Below are positions 8,815 to 17,701 of a stretch of DNA of 64,000 bases, in pieces. Source of the DNA: Streptomyces sp. NBC_00335 (GTDB lineage Bacteria; Actinomycetota; Actinomycetes; Streptomycetales; Streptomycetaceae); contig NZ_CP108006.1 in assembly GCF_036127095.1 (NCBI RefSeq), positions 3,348,001-3,412,000 of the forward strand, given 5' to 3'. The notes below the pieces were generated by a model. That model ran no database searches. It worked only from the letters and a program-made list of their open reading frames with translations, and had not been told where the DNA came from. A program made the translations under genes and the position numbers. Positions within the stretch are counted from its first letter, which is position 1. Each line of letters starts with the position of its first letter.

Positions 8815-9552
8815 CTACTGCTCGGCGAGCGCACGGAGCCGGCTCAGCGCCCGGTGCTGGGCGACGCGCACCGCCCCGGGGGACATTCCGAGCATCTGCC
8901 CGGTCTCTTCGGCGGTCAGTCCGACGGCCACGCGCAGGACGAGGAGCTCGCGCTGGTTCTCCGGCAGGTTGGCGAGCAGCTTCTTGGCCCAGGCGGCGTC
9001 ACTGCTCAGCAGGGCGCGCTCTTCGGGGCCGAGGGAGTCGTCGGGCCGTTCCGGCATCTCGTCGGAGGGCACGGCCGTACTGCCCGGATGGCGCATGGCG
9101 GCCCGCTGGAGATCGGCGACCTTGTGCGCGGCGATGGCGAAGACGAAGGCCTCGAAGGGGCGCCCGGTGTCGCGGTAGCGCGGCAGTGCCATCAGGACGG
9201 CGACGCAGACCTCCTGCGCCAGGTCCTCCACGAAGTGACGAGCGTCACCCGGAAGGCGGGACAGGCGGGAGCGGCAGTAGCGGATGGCGAGGGGGTGCAC
9301 GAAGGCGAGCAGATCGTGCGTGGCCTGCTCGTCGCCTTCCACCGCACGGCGTACGAGCGCGCTGACGGTACCGTCGCCGCTGTTGCGGGAGGCGCCGCCG
9401 CCGCCTGTGGTCGCGGGTGACCCCGGGGCCTCGTCGTCGCGCATCAATCCATGGTGCCTTGGTGCCGGGGTATTCGCGGCACCGCGGCCCGTGTTGTACG
9501 TCGAAGCGTTATGCGTCGACGGGTTGTGCGGGGTGGGTGCACCGGAACTCAT
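8815..9552 (-). CDS. sigD: RNA polymerase sigma factor, ECF-like (SigD type)
   Basis: A 245-aa sigma-70 family protein. Region 2 spans about residues 70-140 ([61 protein letters not shown]). Region 4 is at 185-240 ([45 protein letters not shown]) with a clear helix-turn-helix. There is no region 1.1 or 3. The N-terminal 60 residues are Ser/Gly/Asn-rich and probably disordered. The start at 9552 has a GGGAGGGG ribosome site, while the internal ATG at 9444 has none. By neighbourhood (beside bldM and guaB) this is the SigD orthologue as I remember it from S. coelicolor and mycobacteria. No anti-sigma gene is adjacent. Confidence 0.88.
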   Translation of the reverse strand: MSSGAPTPHNPSTHNASTYNTGRGAANTPAPRHHGLMRDDEAPGSPATTGGGGASRNSGDGTVSALVRRAVEGDEQATHDLLAFVHPLAIRYCRSRLSRLPGDARHFVEDLAQEVCVAVLMALPRYRDTGRPFEAFVFAIAAHKVADLQRAAMRHPGSTAVPSDEMPERPDDSLGPEERALLSSDAAWAKKLLANLPENQRELLVLRVAVGLTAEETGQMLGMSPGAVRVAQHRALSRLRALAEQ

Positions 9553-9782
9553 GCTCTGGCCCCTCCCCTCCCGCTCGGCCGAATCGTCCCCGCGGCGACA
9601 TCTCCAGGATGCGCCACACCCTCAAGCATGCGGCATCGCGCCCGAAGCGACACGTCCCCCGGATTGTGCACCGTCAATCCCCGGTGCGCACCCGGGTGCG
9701 GCGGATCGGACGGCGGGAGATTCCGGAGGGCGGTCGGGACCGCGGGATCCGGGGAGCCGGGCGGGCCGACCCGCCCGAAGCA

Positions 9783-9806
9783 CCGCCGGCCGGTGAGGGC
9801 CGGCGG
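9783..9806 (-). terminator. Hairpin after bldM
   Basis: CCGCCGGCC (9783-9791) pairs exactly with GGCCGGCGG (9798-9806), 8 bp past the bldM stop. Confidence 0.65.
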
Positions 9807-9814
9807 CCCTGCGG

Positions 9815-10426
9815 TCAGCGGACCAGGCCCCAGCGGAACCCGAGCGCCACGGCGTGCGCACGGTCGGACGCGCCCAGCTTCTTGAACAGCCGGCGGGCGT
9901 GCGTCTTGACCGTGTCCTCGGAGAGGAAGAGCTCGCGCCCGATCTCCGCGTTGGACCGGCCGTGGCTCATGCCCTCCAGCACCTGGATCTCGCGCGCGGT
10001 GAGCGTGGGCGCGGCGCCCATCTCGGCCGAGCGGAGCCGGCGCGGGGCCAGCCTCCAGGTCGGGTCGGCGAGGGCCTGGGTGACCGTGGCCCGCAGTTCG
10101 GCGCGCGAGGCGTCCTTGTGCAGATAGCCCCGGGCGCCGGCGGCGACCGCGAGGGCCACGCCGTCCAGGTCCTCGGCGACCGTCAGCATGATGATGCGGG
10201 CGCCGGGATCGGCCGAGAGCAGCCGGCGAACCGTCTCCACACCGCCGAGCCCGGGCATCCGTACATCCATCAGAATCAGGTCGGAACGGTCGGCACCCCA
10301 GCGGCGGAGGACTTCCTCGCCGTTGGCAGCCGTCGTCACACGCTCGACGCCGGGCACGGTGGCAACCGCGCGACGGAGCGCCTCTCGGGCAAGCGGGGAG
10401 TCGTCGCAGACGAGGACGGATGTCAT
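9815..10426 (-). CDS. bldM: Developmental response regulator BldM
   Basis: A 203-aa NarL/LuxR-family regulator needed for aerial hyphae and sporulation gene expression in Streptomyces. It acts as a homodimer or with WhiI. The receiver domain (residues 1-120) has the acidic pair D8/D9, D54 at the phosphorylation position (LILMDVRMPG) and K at YLHKDAS. The LuxR-type helix-turn-helix is at 138-200 (LTAREIQVLEGMSHGRSNAEIGRELFLSEDTVKTHARRLFKKL). The sequence agrees almost residue for residue with the BldM I remember, and the length is the same. ATG 10426 is preceded by GGAGGGCGGTC. A longer in-frame start at 10489 would add a tail not found in the family. It is transcribed from the sigma-BldN-type promoter at 10553-10580 and divergent from whiD. 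Confidence 0.97.
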   Translation of the reverse strand: MTSVLVCDDSPLAREALRRAVATVPGVERVTTAANGEEVLRRWGADRSDLILMDVRMPGLGGVETVRRLLSADPGARIIMLTVAEDLDGVALAVAAGARGYLHKDASRAELRATVTQALADPTWRLAPRRLRSAEMGAAPTLTAREIQVLEGMSHGRSNAEIGRELFLSEDTVKTHARRLFKKLGASDRAHAVALGFRWGLVR

Positions 10427-10552
10427 GACCGCCCTCCGCAGCTGCTGATGCGCGTCACCTTGAGCCTCCAGGCTGGTACGTATCGTCACCTGTGCGGTCG
10501 ATGCCCCCGGACACCTGTCCGAGAACTTCTTGGTTCAACCGCCTTCGCACTC

Positions 10553-10580
10553 TCAACGATGGTCACTCGAAAGAGTTACG
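10553..10580 (-). promoter_or_regulatory. Sigma-BldN-type promoter of bldM
   Basis: On the minus strand, a -35 CGTAAC (10580-10575), 16-bp spacer and -10 CGTTGA (10558-10553). This exactly fits the ECF sigma BldN consensus known from the bldM p1 promoter. The predicted transcript start is near 10546, leaving a leader of about 120 nt before ATG 10426. Confidence 0.85.
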
Positions 10581-10805
10581 GGTCGGACGGACACCTTCGG
10601 CACTCTACGTGAGGAAGCGAACACAAGGCAGGTGCCACTCGCCGCGTGTCCTCCAGATGACGGTATGCCCTATTTGGCGGCTTTCCTTCCGTTTGGCGCA
10701 TGTCTGAGGCTAGATTCCCAATGAGTCATATTTACATCTACTACGACAGTAGGTGTGGAGACATGGACCGTATCCGCCTCAGTACCGGCACCAAGAGGAC
10801 TACCA
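10581..10805 (+). promoter_or_regulatory. whiD upstream region
   Basis: The rest of the 379-bp bldM-whiD divergent region. It is AT-rich around 10690-10760 compared with its surroundings. TAGATT at 10711-10716 could be a -10 for whiD, with a poor -35. whiD is known to have developmental promoters, but I could not place them firmly. Confidence 0.4.
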
Positions 10806-11141
10806 ATGGCAGATTTCTCCCGCCTCCCCGGACCGAACGCCGACCTCTGGGACTGGCAGCTGCTGGCTGCCTGCCGCGGGGTCGACAGCTCCCTCTTCTT
10901 CCACCCGGAAGGCGAGCGGGGCGCGGCCAGGAGCGCGCGCGAGACCTCGGCTAAAGAGGTCTGCATGCGATGCCCGGTGCGTTCTGAATGCGCCGCGCAC
11001 GCACTCGCCGTCCGTGAGCCCTACGGGGTGTGGGGTGGCCTCACCGAGGATGAACGCGAAGAACTGATGGGCCGCGCACGCCATCGCCTGATCCCGGCGA
11101 CGAGCGCGATCGGACCGAGCACGCCGATCGCTCCGCACTGA
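10806..11141 (+). CDS. whiD: Sporulation Wbl iron-sulfur protein WhiD
   Basis: A 111-aa WhiB-like protein. It binds a [4Fe-4S] cluster and the principal sigma factor, and is needed for late sporulation, with loss giving irregular septa. The four cluster cysteines are C23, C53, C56 and C62 (AACRG, CMRC, SEC). They are followed by the Wbl signature GVWGG and the charged ERE-ELMGRARHR segment. The start ATG 10806 gives MADFSRLPGPNADLWDWQLL, identical to remembered WhiD, and has a GAGGAC ribosome site. A longer in-frame start at 10755 is not expected. Divergent from bldM, as in other streptomycetes. Confidence 0.97.
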   Translation: MADFSRLPGPNADLWDWQLLAACRGVDSSLFFHPEGERGAARSARETSAKEVCMRCPVRSECAAHALAVREPYGVWGGLTEDEREELMGRARHRLIPATSAIGPSTPIAPH

Positions 11142-11415
11142 GCGGGCTTCACACGAAACGACCGAAGGAACGTTTCTTCGAATCATCGGAAGACGCAGCA
11201 CCGGAAGACGCGGCACCGGCACGCACGGGCGCGTCCCGTACCGGACCGGGCTGCCACCCGACCGGCCGTACCGCCGTACGGTCCTTCGCGTGGCGGCCTC
11301 CGTCCGGCGCGGGTGGTCCGGGGCCGACGGTCCGCCGCTGACGGTCGGCCGCCGCCGACTGTCCGGCCATCCGGCCCATCGGCGGACGGTCGGCGCCGGC
11401 CCGGGCGCCGGGCCC

Positions 11416-12315
11416 TCAGCGCCGGGCGGCCCGCTCCAGCTGGTCCAGGGTCGCGGCCACCGCCGGGACCCTGGCCAGGTCGGGCAGGGTCAGCGCGACG
11501 ACCTCCCGCTCGACGGCCGGTTCCACGACGAGCGTGCTCACGCCCTTGGCCCGTACGGACTCCACCGCGAGCTCCGGCAGCACCGCGACCCCGAGCCCGG
11601 CCCCGACCAGGCCGACCACGGCCGGGTAGTCGTCGGTGGCGAAGTCGATGCGCGGGGTGAAGCCGACGGCCTCGCACACCTCCACCAGATGGCGGCGGCA
11701 GCGCGGGCAGCCCGCGATCCAGGGCTCGTCGGCCAGCTCCGCCATGCCCACCCGCTCCGCACCCGCGAGCCGGTGCCCCTCGGGCACCAGTCCGACGAGC
11801 CGGTCGGTCAGCAGCGGCCGGACCACGAGGTCCTCCCACTCGGACGCCGATCCGGAGGCCCCGCCGTAGCGGAAGGCCAGCGCGAGGTCGCAGTCGCCCT
11901 CGCGCAGCATCTCCACCGAGCGCGGCGGTTCCGCCTCGACCAGCGAGATCCGGGTCCCCGGATGCTCGGCGCGCATCGCCGCGAGCGCGGTCGGCACCAG
12001 CGTGGAGCTTCCGCTGGGGAAGGAGACCAGCCGGACCCGGCCGGCGCGCAGCCCGGCGATGGCCGCGACCTCCTCCTCGGCGGCGGTCAGCCCGGCGAGG
12101 ATCCCGGCGGCATGCCGGACCAGCGCCTCACCGGCCTGGGTGAGCCGCATTTCGCGCCCGGTGCGGATCAGCAGCGGGGTGCCGGCGGACTGCTCCAGCG
12201 CCTTCATCTGCTGGGAGACGGCCGGCTGGGTGCAGCCGAGCTCGCGGGCGGCGGCGGAGAAGGACCCGGTTCCGGCGACAGCGCGCAGAACTCGGAGATG
12301 GCGTGCCTCGATCAC
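11416..12315 (-). CDS. LysR-family transcriptional regulator
   Basis: A 299-aa LysR-type regulator. The N-terminal winged helix-turn-helix is typical (LRVLRAVAGTGSFSAAARELGCTQPAVSQQMKALEQSAGTPLLIR, residues 8-52). The effector domain at 90-295 has the periplasmic-binding-like fold (RVRLVSFPSGSSTLVPTALAAMRAEHPG). Two cysteines (GCPRCRRH) sit near residue 202, unusual for a ligand pocket and possibly redox- or metal-sensitive. The GTG start follows TATGCT by exactly 6 nt, so it probably makes a leaderless transcript. CGGAGG directly abuts the GTG and is too close to act as a ribosome site. It is divergent from the MOSC gene, its likely target. Confidence 0.9.
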   Translation of the reverse strand: MIEARHLRVLRAVAGTGSFSAAARELGCTQPAVSQQMKALEQSAGTPLLIRTGREMRLTQAGEALVRHAAGILAGLTAAEEEVAAIAGLRAGRVRLVSFPSGSSTLVPTALAAMRAEHPGTRISLVEAEPPRSVEMLREGDCDLALAFRYGGASGSASEWEDLVVRPLLTDRLVGLVPEGHRLAGAERVGMAELADEPWIAGCPRCRRHLVEVCEAVGFTPRIDFATDDYPAVVGLVGAGLGVAVLPELAVESVRAKGVSTLVVEPAVEREVVALTLPDLARVPAVAATLDQLERAARR

Positions 12316-12394
12316 CCTCCGAGCATAAGGGGTGCTTTGATCTCGGTGCGAATAATGCCCGGCTGCTTTGGGGCGGTTCGGCTAGCGTGGCTCC
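12316..12394. promoter_or_regulatory. Divergent region with two back-to-back leaderless promoters
   Basis: Only 79 bp separate the lysR-type and MOSC starts. Leftward: -10 TATGCT (12327-12322) then 6 nt to GTG. Rightward: -10 TAGCGT (12383-12388) then 6 nt to ATG 12395. No good -35 is visible on either side, which fits activator dependence. The middle (12335-12365) is the expected LysR operator site. Confidence 0.6.
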
Positions 12395-13072
12395 ATGCAT
12401 CTGATCTCCGTGAACCTCGGCCGCGCGACGGCCGTCGACCACACCGACGCCCCGGACGGGCTCACCGGTCACGGCAAGGTTCCGGCGCCGGGCCCCGTAC
12501 GCGTCTTCGCGCCCGGCCCCAAGGGTGTCGGCGCGAGCGGGGTGGAGGGGGACGACGTCTGCCATCTGCGCCATCACGGCGGCGACCACCAGGCCGTGTA
12601 CGCGTACGCCCGCGAGGACCTGGAGTGGTGGGAGGCCGAGCTCGGCCGTGAACTGCCCGGCGGGATCTTCGGCGAGAACTTCACCACCTCCGGCCTCGAC
12701 GTGAACGGCGCGCTGCTCGGCGAGCGCTGGCGGGTCGGCCCCGACCTGCTCCTGGAAGTGGCCTCGGCCCGCATCCCGTGCCGGACCTTCCAGGGGATGC
12801 TCGGCGAGAAGGCCTGGGTCAAGCGGTTCACGCAGGAGGCCCGGCCGGGCGCCTACCTGCGGGTCCTGCGGGAGGGCTCGGTCTCCCCCGGCGACACCAT
12901 CGAGGTCGTGCACCGCCCTGACCACGAGGTGACGGTGGAGTTCTGGTTCCGCGCCTTCACCACCGAGCGGGAGCTGCTGCCGCGCACGCTGGCGGCGGGT
13001 GACGCGCTGGAGCCGGAGGCCCGGGACAAGGCGCTGGCCCACGTGGAGAAGTACGGGAAGCCGGGCGACTAG
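12395..13072 (+). CDS. MOSC-domain protein (YiiM-like)
   Basis: A 225-aa MOSC-domain protein related to E. coli YiiM, a family tied to molybdenum-cofactor sulfur transfer and reduction of N-hydroxylated compounds. Recognisable features are VCHLRHHGGDHQAVYAYAREDLEWWE (residues 56-81), PGGIFGENFTTSGLDV (88-103) and RIPCRTFQGMLG (127-138), which includes the candidate persulfide Cys130. ATG 12395 lies 6 nt behind the -10 TAGCGT, so translation is probably leaderless. It is divergent from the LysR gene. The SDR gene begins 10 nt past the stop. Confidence 0.88.
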   Translation: MHLISVNLGRATAVDHTDAPDGLTGHGKVPAPGPVRVFAPGPKGVGASGVEGDDVCHLRHHGGDHQAVYAYAREDLEWWEAELGRELPGGIFGENFTTSGLDVNGALLGERWRVGPDLLLEVASARIPCRTFQGMLGEKAWVKRFTQEARPGAYLRVLREGSVSPGDTIEVVHRPDHEVTVEFWFRAFTTERELLPRTLAAGDALEPEARDKALAHVEKYGKPGD

Positions 13073-13075
13073 GTT
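13070..13075 (+). promoter_or_regulatory. -10 element for a leaderless SDR transcript
   Basis: TAGGTT overlaps the MOSC stop codon and is followed 6 nt later by ATG 13082. The spacing matches the other leaderless starts in this window. Read-through from the MOSC gene is also possible. Confidence 0.5.
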
Positions 13076-13081
13076 GCGCCT

Positions 13082-13855
13082 ATGACGACTGCGTTGATTA
13101 CGGGATCCACGGCGGGCATCGGCGCCGCCTTCGCCCGGCGGCTCGCCGCCCAGGGGCACAACCTCGTCCTGGTGGCCCGGGACACGAAGCGGCTCGGCGA
13201 GCAGGCCACCGAGCTGCACGACCGGCACGGGATCGAAGCGGAGGTGCTGGCCGCCGACCTCTCCACCGAGGAGGGCATCGCGGCGGTCGAGGAGCGCCTC
13301 GCCGACCCCAAGCACCCGGTCGACCTGCTGGTGAACAACGCGGGCTTCGGCAACAAGGGCCGCTACCTGGAAGTCTCCATGGCCGACGAGCTGACCATGC
13401 TGAAGGTCCACATCGAGGCCGTGCTGCGGCTGACCTCGGCGGCCGTGGAGCCGATGCGCTCGCGCGGGCGCGGCGGCGTGATCAACGTGGCCTCGGTGGC
13501 CGCCTTCCTGCCGCGCGGCACCTACGGGGCGAGCAAGGCCTGGGTCGTGCAGTTCACCCAGGGCGCGGCCAAGGACCTGACCGGCTCGGGCGTACGGCTG
13601 ATGGCGCTGTGCCCGGGCTTCGTACGGACCGAGTTCCACGAGCGGGCCGGCATGGGCACGGACAACATCCCGGGCTGGATGTGGCTCGACGCCGACAAGC
13701 TGGTGGCGGCGGCGCTGGCCGATCTGGCCCGGGGCAAGACGGTGTCGATCCCGGACCCGCGGTACAAGGCGCTGATGGGCGTGGTGAAGCTGACCCCTCG
13801 CGGGCTGCTGGGCGGGATGTCCTCGCGCACCGGGCGCAAGTACGGGCCGCAGTAG
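13082..13855 (+). CDS. Short-chain dehydrogenase/reductase
   Basis: A 257-aa classical SDR, NAD(P)-dependent oxidoreductase of unknown substrate. The cofactor motif is GSTAGIG (residues 8-14), with R33 in the VARD segment suggesting NADP(H). NNAGFG is at 89-94. The catalytic Ser is in INVASVAAF and the YxxxK motif is YGASK. The C-terminal segment DPRYKALMGVVKLTPRGLLGGMSSRTGRKYG resembles DltE/YohF-like acyl-handling SDRs. It begins 10 nt after the MOSC gene and may be co-transcribed with it or leaderless from TAGGTT. Confidence 0.92.
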   Translation: MTTALITGSTAGIGAAFARRLAAQGHNLVLVARDTKRLGEQATELHDRHGIEAEVLAADLSTEEGIAAVEERLADPKHPVDLLVNNAGFGNKGRYLEVSMADELTMLKVHIEAVLRLTSAAVEPMRSRGRGGVINVASVAAFLPRGTYGASKAWVVQFTQGAAKDLTGSGVRLMALCPGFVRTEFHERAGMGTDNIPGWMWLDADKLVAAALADLARGKTVSIPDPRYKALMGVVKLTPRGLLGGMSSRTGRKYGPQ

Positions 13856-13945
13856 CCCCGCCCGTGGTGACCTGTGAGTAAACGCGGCATATGGGTGAAA
13901 TCTCCCTAGACTGGATGTGTCCCATCCAGCGCGGGAGGCGACGCG

Positions 13946-14644
13946 ATGACATTCGTACAAGTGATCGACTACGAGACCAAGCGCTTCGACGAGATGAACA
14001 GTCTCATCGACCGCTATGCCGAGCAGACCGCCGGCAAGCGCACGGTCACCCACACCCTCATCGGCAAGGACCGCGACTCCAAGACCCACTACGTGGACCT
14101 CGTCGAATTCCCCTCGTACGAAGAGGCCATGAGGAACTCTCAACTCCCGGAAACCGACCGGATGTTCCAGGAGATGGTGGCGCTCTGCGACGGAATGCCG
14201 AAGTTCATGAACCTCGACGTGGTCCGCGACGAGTACCTCAACAAGCTCGTCGTGAACCGCTTCCTCGAAGAGGTCGTGGGCAAGGGCAACTTCGACGCCA
14301 TCGAAGAATGCATCGCGGCCGACTACGTCACTCACGACATCATGGAGAGCGCCGGAGAGGGCAACGGGCGCGAGGGCATCCGCAAGACCGTCGGCATGTG
14401 GCGGGGCGCCTTCGACATGACCTTCGACATGACGCGCCAGATCGCCGAAGGCGACTGCGTCACCACCCTGTGGGACTGGAAGGGCACCCACAAGGGCGAG
14501 TTCATGGGGGTCGCGCCGACGGGCAAGGAATTCACCATGTCGGGTTGTACGACCTGCCGGATCGAGAACGGCCAGATCGCCGAGGACTGGTGGTACTACG
14601 ACGCACCGGGGCTGATGCGCCAGATGGGCATGATGCCCGGATAG
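13946..14644 (+). CDS. SnoaL-like ester-cyclase-fold protein with N-terminal ferredoxin-like domain
   Basis: A 232-aa two-domain protein. The N-terminal half (residues 1-95; FVQVIDYETKRFDEMNSLI, THYVDLVEFPSYEEAM) looks like a dimeric alpha/beta-barrel (ABM-like) domain. The C-terminal half (105-225; VVNRFLEEVVGKGNFDAIEECIAADYVTHD, TLWDWKGTHKGEFMGVAPTGKEFTMSGCTTCRIENGQIAEDWWYYD) is a SnoaL/NTF2-like domain as in polyketide cyclases. ATG 13946 has a strong GGGAGGCG site. TAGACT near 13908 may be the -10. No polyketide genes are nearby, so the substrate is unknown. It converges on groEL with a shared terminator. Confidence 0.85.
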   Translation: MTFVQVIDYETKRFDEMNSLIDRYAEQTAGKRTVTHTLIGKDRDSKTHYVDLVEFPSYEEAMRNSQLPETDRMFQEMVALCDGMPKFMNLDVVRDEYLNKLVVNRFLEEVVGKGNFDAIEECIAADYVTHDIMESAGEGNGREGIRKTVGMWRGAFDMTFDMTRQIAEGDCVTTLWDWKGTHKGEFMGVAPTGKEFTMSGCTTCRIENGQIAEDWWYYDAPGLMRQMGMMPG

Positions 14645-14664
14645 CAGACGGAGAAGCAGACGGG

Positions 14665-14707
14665 AAAGCCCCGGTCACCACCGCTTGGCAGCGGTGACCG
14701 GGGCTTT
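14665..14707. terminator. Bidirectional terminator between the SnoaL-like gene and groEL1
   Basis: AAAGCCCCGGTCACC (14665-14679) pairs exactly with 14693-14707. The 15-bp stem has an AAA/TTT base on each side, so it ends transcripts in both directions. Confidence 0.9.
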
Positions 14708-14736
14708 GCCGTGTTTACCCGTGCTTACTGACGAGG

Positions 14737-16377
<1,641 letters not shown>

Positions 16378-16433
16378 TCAGCCCTCTCGTTGCTATCCCC
16401 GGCCGCTCACCGCGACCGCCTGTCAGACACGAA

Positions 16434-16480
16434 CTACGCCCCTCGCCGCCCGGCATCAGCAGGGGTGACCAGGGGCGTAG
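16434..16480 (-). other. Intercistronic hairpin between groES and groEL1
   Basis: CTACGCCCCT (16434-16443) pairs exactly with AGGGGCGTAG (16471-16480) over a 27-nt loop. In the groES-groEL1 mRNA it lies between the cistrons. It could be a partial terminator or a processing or stability element that adjusts the GroES:GroEL ratio. Confidence 0.6.
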
Positions 16481-16504
16481 CTCAAAGCAAAACTGCAGAA
16501 GTGA

Positions 16505-16813
16505 TTACTTCTCGACGATCGCGAGCACGTCGCGGGCCGAGAGGACGAGGTACTCCTCGCCGTTGTACTTCACTTCGGTGCCGCCGTACTTGGAGTACAG
16601 GACGACGTCGCCGACGGTGACGTCCAGCGGGAGACGCTGGCCGTCCTCGAAGCGACCCGGACCCACGGCGAGGACGACGCCCTCCTGGGGCTTCTCCTTC
16701 GCGGTGTCCGGGATGACCAGGCCAGAGGCCGTGGTCTGCTCGGCGTCGAGCGGCTGGACCACAATGCGGTCCTCGAGCGGCTTGATGGCAACCTTGGAGC
16801 TGGTGGTCGTCAC
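16505..16813 (-). CDS. groES: Co-chaperonin GroES
   Basis: A 102-aa 10-kDa chaperonin that caps the GroEL ring. It has the family pattern [33 protein letters not shown] with the mobile loop at about residues 20-38. [25 protein letters not shown] is in the C-terminal half. The GTG start has GGAAGG about 8 nt upstream. First gene of the heat-shock operon with groEL1. Confidence 0.97.
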   Translation of the reverse strand: MTTTSSKVAIKPLEDRIVVQPLDAEQTTASGLVIPDTAKEKPQEGVVLAVGPGRFEDGQRLPLDVTVGDVVLYSKYGGTEVKYNGEEYLVLSARDVLAIVEK

Positions 16814-16909
16814 GATCTGACCTTCCGCTTCGGAGATCCGGGGTTAATTGTCTGAGGTGGCGACCAGGTCGATCCGTCGTCGCGGGTGCCGGATCTGCCT
16901 GTCGCTGTG

Positions 16910-16936
16910 TTGGCACTCGCCAGGGGTGAGTGCCAG
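16910..16936. promoter_or_regulatory. CIRCE operator 1 (HrcA site)
   Basis: TTGGCACTC-N9-GAGTGCCAG, one or two mismatches from the consensus TTAGCACTC-N9-GAGTGCTAA. It lies at the expected transcript start of groES. Confidence 0.93.
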
Positions 16937-16941
16937 ACGCG

Positions 16942-16971
16942 AGACTATTCCGGGGATTAGCACTCGGTCAA
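16942..16971 (-). promoter_or_regulatory. groES-groEL1 promoter
   Basis: Minus strand: -35 TTGACC (16971-16966), 18-bp spacer and -10 TAGTCT (16947-16942). The upstream CIRCE overlaps the -35 and the downstream CIRCE starts a few bases past the -10, both positions suited to repression. Confidence 0.65.
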
Positions 16972-16983
16972 GCGGAGTGCCAA
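16957..16983. promoter_or_regulatory. CIRCE operator 2 (HrcA site)
   Basis: TTAGCACTC-N9-GAGTGCCAA, only one base off the consensus. It overlaps the -35 TTGACC. The centres of the two CIRCE elements are 47 bp apart. Confidence 0.95.
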
Positions 16984-17042
16984 TACGCGCCGCTGGTTTC
17001 GCAGCCGGGGCCGCCTGGATCCGCCCCTCGTGCGGCGCCGTT

Positions 17043-17094
17043 CCCGGGGACCAGTCCCCGGGCCCCTGCGCCTCAAACGCCGGCGGGGCTGGGG
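17043..17094 (-). repeat. Interspersed intergenic repeat, copy A
   Basis: Minus-strand copy of the family core CCCCGCCGGCGTTTGAGGCGC, here followed by an 8-bp GC stem (CCCGGGGA/TCCCCGGG) at 17043-17062. It belongs to the 16984-17700 gap, which holds no supported gene. Confidence 0.75.
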
Positions 17095-17283
17095 TGTGGT
17101 CGGCGTCTGCCTGGCTGCGCGGGGTGGGTCGGTGCCGGGGTCGGGGTGGGGTGTCGGCCTGGACTGCATGATTTAGGCGCCCCCTCCTCAACTCCGACAG
17201 GGCGCGACATGCACCAGCGCCACAAATCACGCTCTACGTCCAGGCCGACACCCCACCCCGCCCCCGTCCCCGACCCGGGCCGC

Positions 17284-17345
17284 CGAATTCAGCCTCGCCG
17301 GCGTTTGAGGCGCGGGGTCTGGGGCGGAGCCCCAGGGGGCTGGGC
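17284..17345 (+). repeat. Interspersed intergenic repeat, copy B
   Basis: Family core CGCCGGCGTTTGAGGCGCGG followed by the hairpin CTGGGGC-GGA-GCCCCAG. Preceded by GAATTC, as in copies C and E. Confidence 0.85.
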
Positions 17346-17380
17346 GCAGCTTGGGGACTCCTTCCGGACCGGGCTGCGCC

Positions 17381-17452
17381 AATTCAGCCGTCCGGCGTTT
17401 GAGGACCGGGGTCTGGGGCGGAGCCCCAGGGGTCCGGGCGCAGCCCGGGGCC
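17381..17452 (+). repeat. Interspersed intergenic repeat, copy C
   Basis: AATTCAGCCGTCCGGCGTTT then GAGGACCGGGG and the same CTGGGGC-GGA-GCCCCAG hairpin as copy B. It adds a second stem around CCGGGCGCAGCCCGG. Confidence 0.85.
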
Positions 17453-17461
17453 CCGCTTGTA

Positions 17462-17490
17462 GCCCGTCCGGCGTTTGAGGACCGGGGCAG
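17462..17490 (+). repeat. Interspersed intergenic repeat, copy D (short)
   Basis: GCCCGTCCGGCGTTTGAGG then ACCGGGG; truncated before the hairpin. The three copies B-D are head-to-tail within 210 bp. Confidence 0.75.
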
Positions 17491-17701
17491 GGCCGGCCCT
17501 GGGAACGGTGGAAGGGCGGGTCGGGGACTTCGCCCCGCAGGGCCGACCCAGCCGCACCCGCCCACCGGGCCCCACGCCGGGCGGCGGCCAACACCGACGG
17601 GCCGCCTCCGGACGGAGGCGCGAAGCCGGTGAGGCCCGCCAGGAGCGCACCGCGCGAGCGGCGCGTCAAGGGAGGAAAGCCCGGTATGTGAGGCTTGGGG
17701 C

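Noticed and set aside
11142..11415. Small leftward open frame between whiD and the LysR gene, ending RSFGRFV
   Set aside because: No ribosome site and an Arg/Gly-rich product; the short GAAGACGC direct repeat at about 11190-11215 makes the reading look less random than it is. The gap holds nothing else I can support.
12128..14491. A 787-codon leftward open frame across the MOSC, SDR and SnoaL-like genes
   Set aside because: Antisense shadow of three genes with normal motifs; its own product has no recognisable domain and is Val/Gly/His/Arg-biased.
17277..17500. Insertion-sequence remnant
   Set aside because: No transposase fragment, no target-site duplication and no long terminal inverted repeats; better explained as the short interspersed repeat family.
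16984..17700. Possible small genes in the groES-regulator gap
   Set aside because: All frames are built from the interspersed repeat and have no start signals; the repeat is present in both orientations.
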